DNA of 64,000 bases, taken from positions 1 through 64,000 of the forward strand of contig NZ_JABACJ020000010.1 of NCBI RefSeq assembly GCF_012524165.2. The letters run 5' to 3'. Source of the DNA: Faecalicatena faecalis. Its GTDB lineage: Bacteria; Bacillota; Clostridia; Lachnospirales; Lachnospiraceae. A model generated the notes under the pieces. The model worked only from the letters and a program-made list of their open reading frames with translations. It searched no databases and had not been told where the DNA came from. Position 1 is the stretch's first letter. The number at the start of each line of letters is the position of its first letter. The position numbers and the translations under genes are program-made. This document shows positions 26,800-33,624 of the stretch, one piece after another.

Positions 26800-27780
26800 T
26801 TATTTCCCGCTTTCCTGTGTTTCCTTTACAATGATCACCTTCCGTGATTTCTTAGATTTGCTGACCACATCAAATGCGACCGCAAGGACGATGATGGCAC
26901 CCTCGATGATCTGCTGAATATATGAGTTTACTCCCAACAGGTTCATGACATTCTCCAAAAATCCGATGATGAACGCACCTGCGATGGTACCGCTTACGGT
27001 TCCGATTCCGCCTGTGAAGGAGGTTCCTCCGACGATAGCTGCTGTAAGTCCTGTCATTTCATATCCGACTGCTCCATTCGGAAGACCTGCATTGTTACGT
27101 GCCATAAAGATCATTCCAGCCAGTCCGACCATAATTCCGTTTAGAATATAAGATATGTAAATACTCTTCTTTGCATTGATTCCACTCGCCTCTGCCGCTG
27201 CTCTGCTGCCTCCGATCGCATACAGGCTGCGCCCGTACCTCGTATTATTGACCAGATACCAGACGACAATCGTGACTCCTACAATAATGATTACCGGCAC
27301 CGGAATTGGTCCTACCATGCCCTGGCCGATTTTCACGAATTTACCAAGCTGCAGGATGTTCTGACCGCCTGTAAAATACAGTGCCAATCCTCTGGCTGCC
27401 TGCTGCATGCCCAATGTTGCGATGAAAGCTGGAACATTGAAGTGTCCTACGAACACTGCATTGATGAGGTTACAGACAATTCCTGTAATCAGTGCAACGA
27501 TCAACGCCATCGCCATGGACTGTGTGGATTTGTATACGGAAACCGAGAAAACTCCGGCCAGCGCCAGTACTGAACCAACGGACAGATCCAAAAAACCACT
27601 GATGATCAGGAGCATTTCACCGTAGGCGATCAGGATGCCCACACACAACTGCCTTGCTACATTGATCAGGTTGCTGTACTGCAGAAAATAAGGACTTATA
27701 ATACTGCAGATGATAAAGAGTACGATCAGTACAATAAAAATACTTAACTTTTGTAAATAGTGCGATGTTTTTGATTTCAT
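26800..27780 (-). CDS. Sugar ABC transporter permease (RbsC type)
   Basis: A 326-residue BPD_transp_2 permease with eight to ten membrane helices. Conserved stretches include SGFLDLSVGSVLALAGV and IGGSRAAAEASGINAKK, typical of RbsC/XylH. The start at 27778-27780 (GGGAGGAG six bases upstream) leaves one base after the ATPase stop; an earlier in-frame start overlaps the ATPase gene and adds nine unconserved residues. Confidence 0.92.
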   Translation of the reverse strand: MKSKTSHYLQKLSIFIVLIVLFIICSIISPYFLQYSNLINVARQLCVGILIAYGEMLLIISGFLDLSVGSVLALAGVFSVSVYKSTQSMAMALIVALITGIVCNLINAVFVGHFNVPAFIATLGMQQAARGLALYFTGGQNILQLGKFVKIGQGMVGPIPVPVIIIVGVTIVVWYLVNNTRYGRSLYAIGGSRAAAEASGINAKKSIYISYILNGIMVGLAGMIFMARNNAGLPNGAVGYEMTGLTAAIVGGTSFTGGIGTVSGTIAGAFIIGFLENVMNLLGVNSYIQQIIEGAIIVLAVAFDVVSKSKKSRKVIIVKETQESGK

Positions 27781-27781
27781 T

Positions 27782-29314
27782 CTAAGCTCCTCCCAACGTT
27801 TCCTCATTCACTAATCCGGCCGCATGTTTCATAATTGTTTCCTGTGTAAATGCATCTCTTGGGATGCAGCCGCTGATTTTTCCCTGGCACATGACGTAGA
27901 TCCTGTCACACATGCCGATCAGCTCCGGCAGCTCTGAGGAAACCATGATGACCGCCTTTTGATCTTTTACAATATCTGTAATCAGTTTATAGATCTCGAA
28001 CTTAGCTCCCACGTCAATTCCACGGGTCGGTTCATCCAATATCATGACATCCGGCTCACAGAGCATCCATCTGGACAGAAGGACCTTCTGTTGGTTTCCG
28101 CCTGACAGTGTGGATATGGCAGTGTCGAGAGTCGGCGTCTTGACATTCATCTTCGCAAAACTCTGCTTCACATCCTCACGCTCTTTTGCCCGATGTGTGT
28201 AACCGCCATAGATAAAACGTTTCAGGCTCGCCAAACTTGCATTTTCCGCTACGCTTCTGACCGGAACGATTCCGTCATCACGCCTGCTTTCTGATAACAT
28301 GACCAGCTTGTGAGAAATACTGTCACTGGGACTTTTTATTTTCACTTCTTTTCCATCGATCTTAACGGTTCCTGAATCGTGAGGATCTAATCCGAATACG
28401 GCCCGCATCGTCTCCGTCCTACCGGCACCGACCAATCCTGCAAAGCCTACGATCTCGCCTTTCCTGACATAGAAGTTGATATCCTCGAACAGATCCTTCT
28501 GTGTAAAATGCTCGACCTCCAAAGCTTTTTCACCGATTTCCACCTGTTCCTTTGGATAAACATTATCCAGCTTCCTGCCGACCATCCTTGCAATGACTGT
28601 ATCCAGATCCAGATCCTGTGCCCGGTCCGTGGATACCACTGCACCGTCCCTTAAGACTGTAATATCATCGGCAATGCGGAATACCTCTTCCATTTTATGT
28701 GAAATATATATAATCGAAACACCCTGCGCTTTTAACTGTTCAATCTTGTCAAATAGCTGTTCTACCTCTCTTTGTGTGATAGAGGAAGTGGGTTCATCCA
28801 TGATAATGACCTGCGCATTATTCGTGATCGCCTTAATGATCTCCAGCATCTGAATATCGGAAACAGTCAGTGTCTTTAACTTCTGTTCAGGAGTATAAGG
28901 AAGGTGCTCCTCCTCCAAAAACTTCTTCGCCTCACTCCTCACCTTTTTCCAGTCGACCTTTCCAAACCTATTGATCGGAAGGCGTCCCAAAAAGAGATTC
29001 TCCTCCACAGACAGTTCAGGAACATAATTTAATTCCTGAGCGATCATGGAGATACCAAGCTCCCTCGCCTGTATCGGGTTCTTCACCTCAACAGGCTTTT
29101 CATCCAGATAGATCTGGCCCTTATCGGCCTGATACAGACCCATGATAATCTTCATCAGAGTTGACTTGCCGGCTCCATTCTCCCCACAGAGTGCATGCAC
29201 AGTTCCTTTGCGCACTGCAAAATCAATTCCGCTCAGCGCTTTTACTCCAGGGAATGATTTTTCAACTCCGCTGACGCGCATCTTGATTTCGTCCATCACT
29301 TCACCCACTTTCAT
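27782..29314 (-). CDS. Sugar ABC transporter ATPase, double cassette (RbsA/XylG type)
   Basis: A 510-residue protein with two ATP-binding cassettes in tandem. The first has Walker A GENGAGKST and the D-loop region IIMDEPTSS. The second has a variant Walker A (GLVGAGRTE, usual for the family), LSGGNQQKVLLSRW and ILDEPTRGIDVG. It energises the adjacent permease for pentose or polyol import. It is the first gene of the operon that ends with xylB. The start is the ATG at 29314, with GGAAAG upstream; an ATG six codons later is possible. Confidence 0.93.
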   Translation of the reverse strand: MKVGEVMDEIKMRVSGVEKSFPGVKALSGIDFAVRKGTVHALCGENGAGKSTLMKIIMGLYQADKGQIYLDEKPVEVKNPIQARELGISMIAQELNYVPELSVEENLFLGRLPINRFGKVDWKKVRSEAKKFLEEEHLPYTPEQKLKTLTVSDIQMLEIIKAITNNAQVIIMDEPTSSITQREVEQLFDKIEQLKAQGVSIIYISHKMEEVFRIADDITVLRDGAVVSTDRAQDLDLDTVIARMVGRKLDNVYPKEQVEIGEKALEVEHFTQKDLFEDINFYVRKGEIVGFAGLVGAGRTETMRAVFGLDPHDSGTVKIDGKEVKIKSPSDSISHKLVMLSESRRDDGIVPVRSVAENASLASLKRFIYGGYTHRAKEREDVKQSFAKMNVKTPTLDTAISTLSGGNQQKVLLSRWMLCEPDVMILDEPTRGIDVGAKFEIYKLITDIVKDQKAVIMVSSELPELIGMCDRIYVMCQGKISGCIPRDAFTQETIMKHAAGLVNEETLGGA

Positions 29315-29339
29315 AAAACTTCTTTCCTTTGTTTTCTAA

Positions 29340-29369
29340 AGTATAATACCGTCCGTTTACTTTTGTCAA
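29340..29369 (-). promoter_or_regulatory. Promoter of the polyol/pentose operon
   Basis: On the minus strand a perfect TTGACA (29364-29369) and TATACT (29340-29345) are separated by 18 bases, about 25 bases before the ATPase start. Confidence 0.55.
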
Positions 29370-29379
29370 TTATTTTCTT

Positions 29380-29407
29380 TAAGTTTGTAATTAGTGTAAC
29401 AAATTTA
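29380..29407. promoter_or_regulatory. Candidate ROK/XylR operator 1
   Basis: Inverted arms TAAGTTTGT (29380-29388) and ACAAATTTA (29399-29407), eight of nine pairs. They resemble the AGTTTGT half-site of Firmicute xylO operators. It lies just upstream of the operon -35. Confidence 0.45.
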
Positions 29408-29455
29408 TTCGAAATATTTGTGCACATTTCACTAATAAGCACGCTTTTAAGCCGA

Positions 29456-29483
29456 TTTAGATATTTTTTTCACAATATCTAAA
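29456..29483. promoter_or_regulatory. Candidate operator 2 in the divergent region
   Basis: Perfect 10-base inverted repeat TTTAGATATT (29456-29465) and AATATCTAAA (29474-29483) with an 8-base spacer, between the two divergent promoters. It does not look like operator 1, so it may serve a second regulator. Confidence 0.4.
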
Positions 29484-29513
29484 GTAAAATTCTTTTCTTA
29501 TCTTGTTAAATTC

Positions 29514-29542
29514 TTGACCAACTTTCAAAAATGGGTTATCAT
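29514..29542 (+). promoter_or_regulatory. Promoter of the ROK regulator gene
   Basis: TTGACC (29514-29519), 17-base spacer, TATCAT (29537-29542), 47 bases before the regulator start. Confidence 0.5.
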
Positions 29543-29589
29543 AAGTTAAGATAGAATCAATCAAATTTGTGATTATAGGGGGACTTATT

Positions 29590-30699
29590 ATGGATGAAAA
29601 TAATATTAATTCGAGAAGCTTAGGTGATATCTATCGAATGATCTATCAGAACAAGGAATGTTCCAGGCAGGAGATTTCCAGGCAGCTCGGTATCAGTCTG
29701 CCGACAGTGACCCAGAATCTTAATAAGCTCCGCAATCTGGGATTTATCTATAATGCTGGTAATTTTGAATCCACAGGCGGCAGGAAGCCGACGATCCTTC
29801 GCTGTGTCCCGGATGCCAGATATGCACTGGGCATTGATATTACCCGGAATCACCTTTCCATTGTTTTGATTGATTTAGATTTGAACATTATTGCAGATAA
29901 AAGAATCCGTATTCCCTATGATGAGACGGATGAATATTTCCATTCCATCCGTATAGAAACAGAAGAAATCATACAGAACCATATTGCCGACCGTTCCAAG
30001 CTTTTAGGAGCCGGGATTTCCATGCCCGTCATCATCGGCTCGGATCAGAAATCCGTGACCTATGCGACGGTAATTGAGGCCTCCCCCGATATTTACCATA
30101 AACTGACCGCCCATATTGATGTTCCCATTCTTCTATTCAATGATTCCAACTCCGCCGGACTTGCAGAGAGCTGGAGGGCACACTATACGCAGCCCATGGT
30201 CTATCTTTCCTTAAGCAGCAGCGTCGGCGGCGCGAATATGAATAACCAGAATATTTATACCGGAGATAACTGGCGCGGATGCGAGTTCGGACATATGACA
30301 ATCGTCCCCCACGGAAAGCGCTGTTACTGCGGAAGATACGGCTGTCTCGATGCATACTGCTCCTCCAATGTCCTGTCAGACTTTACAGGAGGGGACTTAA
30401 AAAAGTTTTTTGCAGAACTTCCCCACAACAAAGGACTGCAGAACGTGTTCGACCAATACATGAATCACCTTGCCATCGCCGTGAATACTCTCCGCATGTG
30501 CTACGACTGTAACATCGTCCTGGGAGGTTATGTAGGAGCCTATATGACAGAATATATCGATACTTTCCGCAAAAAAGCCGTCGCACTCAACCCGTTCGAA
30601 CAGGATGGGTCCTTCATACGAGTCTGCCATTACCGTACCGAAGCGTCAGCGGTGGGGGCGGCGATCCACTTTATCAATCAGTTCATTCAGGAATTTTAA
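29590..30699 (+). CDS. ROK-family transcriptional repressor (XylR type)
   Basis: A 369-residue regulator. The N-terminal winged helix (CSRQEISRQLGISLPTVTQNLNKLRNLG) binds DNA, and the ROK sugar-kinase-like domain follows with the zinc signature around CYCGRYGCLDAYCS. ROK regulators of this shape repress xylose and related operons until the sugar binds. The ATG at 29590 is preferred over an upstream GTG in the same frame because GGGGGA is correctly spaced. It diverges from the transporter operon and very likely represses it. Confidence 0.88.
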   Translation: MDENNINSRSLGDIYRMIYQNKECSRQEISRQLGISLPTVTQNLNKLRNLGFIYNAGNFESTGGRKPTILRCVPDARYALGIDITRNHLSIVLIDLDLNIIADKRIRIPYDETDEYFHSIRIETEEIIQNHIADRSKLLGAGISMPVIIGSDQKSVTYATVIEASPDIYHKLTAHIDVPILLFNDSNSAGLAESWRAHYTQPMVYLSLSSSVGGANMNNQNIYTGDNWRGCEFGHMTIVPHGKRCYCGRYGCLDAYCSSNVLSDFTGGDLKKFFAELPHNKGLQNVFDQYMNHLAIAVNTLRMCYDCNIVLGGYVGAYMTEYIDTFRKKAVALNPFEQDGSFIRVCHYRTEASAVGAAIHFINQFIQEF

Positions 30700-30748
30700 C
30701 AAAAGGGGCAGGCCTTTTTGCTCACCGTATTCAGAATATTCTTAAAAT
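30700..30748 (+). repeat. Dispersed palindromic repeat R1, copy 2
   Basis: Degenerate arms CAAAAGG / CCTTTTTG followed by the tail TATTCAGAATATTCT. It is directly followed by copy 3, so two units sit in tandem between the convergent ROK and spoIIE genes. Confidence 0.65.
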
Positions 30749-30752
30749 ACAA

Positions 30753-30806
30753 GAGCAAAGGGGACTGACCCTTTTGCTCTCCATTGTCGAAATATTCTCA
30801 TTTTTT
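30753..30806 (+). repeat. Dispersed palindromic repeat R1, copy 3
   Basis: Arms GAGCAAAGGG and CCCTTTTGCTC around an ACTGA-type spacer (arms 30753-30762 and 30769-30779), then CCATTGTCGAAATATTCTCA and a T run. This is the best-formed hairpin of the family and could terminate the plus-strand ROK transcript. Confidence 0.7.
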
Positions 30807-32202
30807 AACATTCCCATAATCCTACGACCAGTACTGTCATGTCATCCAGCGGAGGGCTGTTATTCCAATTCAGCACCTGTTCCAGGATATGATGTGCCAT
30901 TTCCTTGGGATTGTTCATCACGGTTCCCTGTATGATGGTCTCCAATACGATATCCTGCTCGCCTACGGGGAGCGCGTCCATGATGCCATCTGTGACCATG
31001 ATGACGAAGTCGCCATCCTCCAGCTTACGCTTTACAGAATCGATTTCAATGGTGTGGAGTACTCCAATGGGCAGACTGGTGGAGCTGAGATGTTCTACTT
31101 TATCCTTCTTTTTGATGAAGGTGGAGGAAGCCCCTGCTTTTATGATCTCGCAGGTGCCGGTATACAGATCGAACACACTCATATCTATGGTGGAAAAATG
31201 GATTTCTTCCCGCCCCATGACCAGAGTCGTGTTAATCATCTGGATTGCTGTCTTTTCGGGAAAACCTGCTTCCAATAATTCTTCCAACAATTCGATAACG
31301 AGCGTGCTCTCCCTGCAGGCCTTCTCTCCTGACCCCATTCCGTCGGACAGAGCGACACCCTGCCTGCCGCCCGGAAGCTCCAGCATCATAAAATTGTCTC
31401 CAGAAATCTGGTTACATCCCTTCCCTATCCGGGCAACCCCCTGAAGCGTGTAGAATGCAGGTCCTTCCATGCAGACGACCGTGGTATAATCTTTCCCCAG
31501 CATCTGGCAGTGTGCTCCATCCAGAACGAACCTGCGTCCCATCACCTCTGAAAGCCCGCGTACCAGTTCCTTCGTGGTCACACATTCATTCTGCATCGCT
31601 CTGGCCGTTACATGTACTTCATACTTTCCCTCCTTATTCATAAAAAAGTTGGTATAAAGGACACGGATTCCCTTTCGTTTCAGATGAGAGCTGAGCTTTT
31701 TCTCCAGACGCTCGTCCGTAAACATGCTGTCCTCCAGCTCCTTTGCTGTACTCCGAATCATATCCGCAAAAGTATCCATCTGCACGGCGCACCCCTCCCG
31801 GCTCTGCGCGATTCGATTGATCCACATCATATTCTGCCGTGCATCATGGAATGCCTCCAACATCTCCCTGAGAAAACGCGGCGCCATAATGCATCTCTGC
31901 TGCAGCTTCCGTTTCGTCTCCGTATTGAGCTCATTTCCATAATTATCCACTGCAGAAAGGATTTCATATCCCATCTGGTACGTATGTACAAAATTCTCCC
32001 CCCAGCACCAGTCACACTTCTCACAATTTGTACATACCTTGCCTTTTACCCGCTCGAACATATCTTCAATCTCTTCATTGCTGAAGGACTTCTTCTTCTC
32101 TTCCAGTTTTAAAAATGTATGAGACAACTGTTTTAAAGAATCTGCAAATTTTTCGATTTGGGCCACATAAGGACTGGCATGTAAAGCTTGTCCATCGTCC
32201 AT
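30805..32202 (-). CDS. spoIIE: SpoIIE-type stage II sporulation phosphatase, short soluble form
   Basis: A 465-residue PP2C-family phosphatase that dephosphorylates the anti-anti-sigma factor SpoIIAA and so activates sigma-F in the forespore. A cysteine cluster (VCTNCEKCDWCW, residues about 53-64) typical of SpoIIE is followed by the PP2C domain with SGDNFMMLELPGGRQGVALSDGMGSG and a C-terminal DDMTVLVV. B. subtilis SpoIIE is about 827 residues with some ten N-terminal helices; here that membrane part is absent. The ATG at 32200-32202 with GGAGGGG is preferred to an upstream in-frame start. Confidence 0.85.
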   Translation of the reverse strand: MDDGQALHASPYVAQIEKFADSLKQLSHTFLKLEEKKKSFSNEEIEDMFERVKGKVCTNCEKCDWCWGENFVHTYQMGYEILSAVDNYGNELNTETKRKLQQRCIMAPRFLREMLEAFHDARQNMMWINRIAQSREGCAVQMDTFADMIRSTAKELEDSMFTDERLEKKLSSHLKRKGIRVLYTNFFMNKEGKYEVHVTARAMQNECVTTKELVRGLSEVMGRRFVLDGAHCQMLGKDYTTVVCMEGPAFYTLQGVARIGKGCNQISGDNFMMLELPGGRQGVALSDGMGSGEKACRESTLVIELLEELLEAGFPEKTAIQMINTTLVMGREEIHFSTIDMSVFDLYTGTCEIIKAGASSTFIKKKDKVEHLSSTSLPIGVLHTIEIDSVKRKLEDGDFVIMVTDGIMDALPVGEQDIVLETIIQGTVMNNPKEMAHHILEQVLNWNNSPPLDDMTVLVVGLWEC

Positions 32203-32293
32203 GTTCACCCCTCCTATTCTCCGTATACTTCCGCCGGCATCATTACTTACGGCATCCGGGCACGATATGTGAATCCACCCTTTTCGTAACAAC

Positions 32294-32321
32294 AAAAGCT
32301 CCAGGAATCCTCCTGGAGCTT
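32294..32321 (-). terminator. Terminator between divIC and spoIIE
   Basis: Eleven-base arms (32296-32306 and 32311-32321, AAGCTCCAGGA) with a 4-base loop, followed by TTTTGTTG on the minus strand. It implies that spoIIE has its own promoter. Confidence 0.75.
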
Positions 32322-32352
32322 ATCTTTCGTAGTGTATATTCATCGTTCTTCT

Positions 32353-32691
32353 CTATCCCGCCGGTTTAAAAATAATCTCGTCTGGATCAACGAGACCAAG
32401 CTTTTCCTCGGCAACTTCTTTTATGTATTCGTCTGTCTTCACATACTTCTTAAATTCTTTGACTTCTTTGGAGCGCTCCTTCTGCTCGCTGATCTGAGCC
32501 TTGAGTTCAGCCTCCTGCTGTTTATAGTCCTGATTCTTGGCCTGCAGCTTCACTGCATTCACCGTCAATACACAAATCAGCATCACTAATACAAATGTAA
32601 TGATGCCAATGCTCCTGCGATGATAACCAAAAGCAGAACTACGCCTGCGGCTTCTGCGCCGTCCGGCTGTGGTTCTTTTCTTATTCGTCAT
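32353..32691 (-). CDS. divIC: Septum formation initiator DivIC/FtsB
   Basis: A 112-residue bitopic division protein. A very basic N-terminus (RRRSRRRS) is followed by one membrane helix (about 29-48), a coiled coil of about 40 residues (QNQDYKQQEAELKAQISEQK region), and the typical C-terminal YIKEVAEEKLGLVDPDEIIF. It links FtsL and FtsQ/DivIB at the division site. The position between yabQ and spoIIE matches B. subtilis. Confidence 0.93.
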   Translation of the reverse strand: MTNKKRTTAGRRRSRRRSSAFGYHRRSIGIITFVLVMLICVLTVNAVKLQAKNQDYKQQEAELKAQISEQKERSKEVKEFKKYVKTDEYIKEVAEEKLGLVDPDEIIFKPAG

Positions 32692-32777
32692 TTATACTCA
32701 CCCTGCTTATCCTGGCTTAACCATCCCCCGTTGAGCCAAAGATTATTCATTAAACACCCCTGTCTAATAAAATTATT

Positions 32778-33110
32778 CTAGCGGTTTTTTCCTCTTTTTT
32801 CAAGGCCTTTCTTGATTTTTTCATACATTTTTTTCGCCAGAGAAAGCGCGGAATTTGCAAGTATGATACCGCATACCACACCTAGTACAAAAAACCAACG
32901 GATACTACCATATGTCGTTCTATACATCTGTCTAAATAAGTATACACTGACTCCAAGCCAATACAGCAGGTCTTCCAAATTCACGACTATAATATGATGT
33001 CCGACCAGCCTCCGAAACAATCTTAGGAGCTGATAGCACAGCAAAACAACAATACCTGACAGTCCCGCATAGAGAAAAATAAGCGCCTCTTTTCCGATTC
33101 CCAACATCAT
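32778..33110 (-). CDS. yabQ: Spore cortex biosynthesis protein YabQ
   Basis: A 110-residue membrane protein with three to four helices (about 8-28, 38-60, 68-90), a charged C-terminus (KKMYEKIKKGLEKRGK) and YabQ-like LEDLLYWLGVSVYLF. In B. subtilis it is sigma-E controlled and needed for the spore cortex. It starts eight bases after yabP. The start may be either of two tandem ATGs. Confidence 0.85.
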   Translation of the reverse strand: MMLGIGKEALIFLYAGLSGIVVLLCYQLLRLFRRLVGHHIIVVNLEDLLYWLGVSVYLFRQMYRTTYGSIRWFFVLGVVCGIILANSALSLAKKMYEKIKKGLEKRGKNR

Positions 33111-33118
33111 AGGCGGGC

Positions 33119-33403
33119 CTACTTAAACAATTTTGCAAAAAAATTCTCATTCGACCGGGCTGCCTGATTTACGCTGGAATAAGCGATACTGTCAATATTT
33201 CCAGACAGGTCGACCTCTCCCTTTTCCACGCTGAGCCGGTTCACATGCAGGTCCGTTCCTTTCACCATCAGCATCCCCTGTTCTGTCTCCAATAATATTT
33301 CATTTAAGTCAAAAGAAAGAACATCCAGGACTCCGGTGACCATACTTGTCTTTCTGTTATTCACAACCAGTTTATGCGCTTTGGGCATTTGCCGCTCTTC
33401 CAT
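33119..33403 (-). CDS. yabP: Sporulation protein YabP
   Basis: A 94-residue soluble protein of the YabP/YqfC family (KLVVNNRKTSMVTGVLDVLSFDLNEILLETEQG is diagnostic when read in parts). It is made in the mother cell early in sporulation and needed for normal spores in B. subtilis. A sigma-E-like promoter precedes it. It is the first gene of yabP-yabQ-divIC here, because a foreign pair separates it from rqcP. Confidence 0.9.
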   Translation of the reverse strand: MEERQMPKAHKLVVNNRKTSMVTGVLDVLSFDLNEILLETEQGMLMVKGTDLHVNRLSVEKGEVDLSGNIDSIAYSSVNQAARSNENFFAKLFK

Positions 33404-33433
33404 ACACTTTCCCCCTTCAACTGTGCTCTTCTA

Positions 33434-33462
33434 TATATATGAAAGGGTGTTTTAAAATATGT
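33434..33462 (-). promoter_or_regulatory. Candidate sigma-E promoter for yabP-yabQ
   Basis: On the minus strand ACATATT (33456-33462) and CATATATA (33434-33441) are separated by 14 bases, close to the sigma-E consensus, about 30 bases before the yabP start. YabP is a known sigma-E target in B. subtilis. Confidence 0.5.
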
Positions 33463-33624
33463 ATCTTTTTTCTGCTTTATTTCCAAACGCTCCTTCTTTT
33501 TGCAACCTGCATTTCCATAAACTGCCAAATTTTGCTGTGACCAGTATATACTTTCCACTTTTTTTATAATATAATAAAGACTAACCTAAGTTGTGATTTA
33601 TTCTGGAAATGGCAGGATAAGCAT

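Noticed and set aside
30700..30806. Possible short CRISPR-like array
   Set aside because: Only two unequal units with different arm sequences and no spacers; single copies occur elsewhere, so it is a dispersed repeat.
32203..32352. tRNA genes near spoIIE, as found in some Clostridia
   Set aside because: No cloverleaf-forming sequence or TTC-loop signature is visible here or in the spoIIE-tilS interval.
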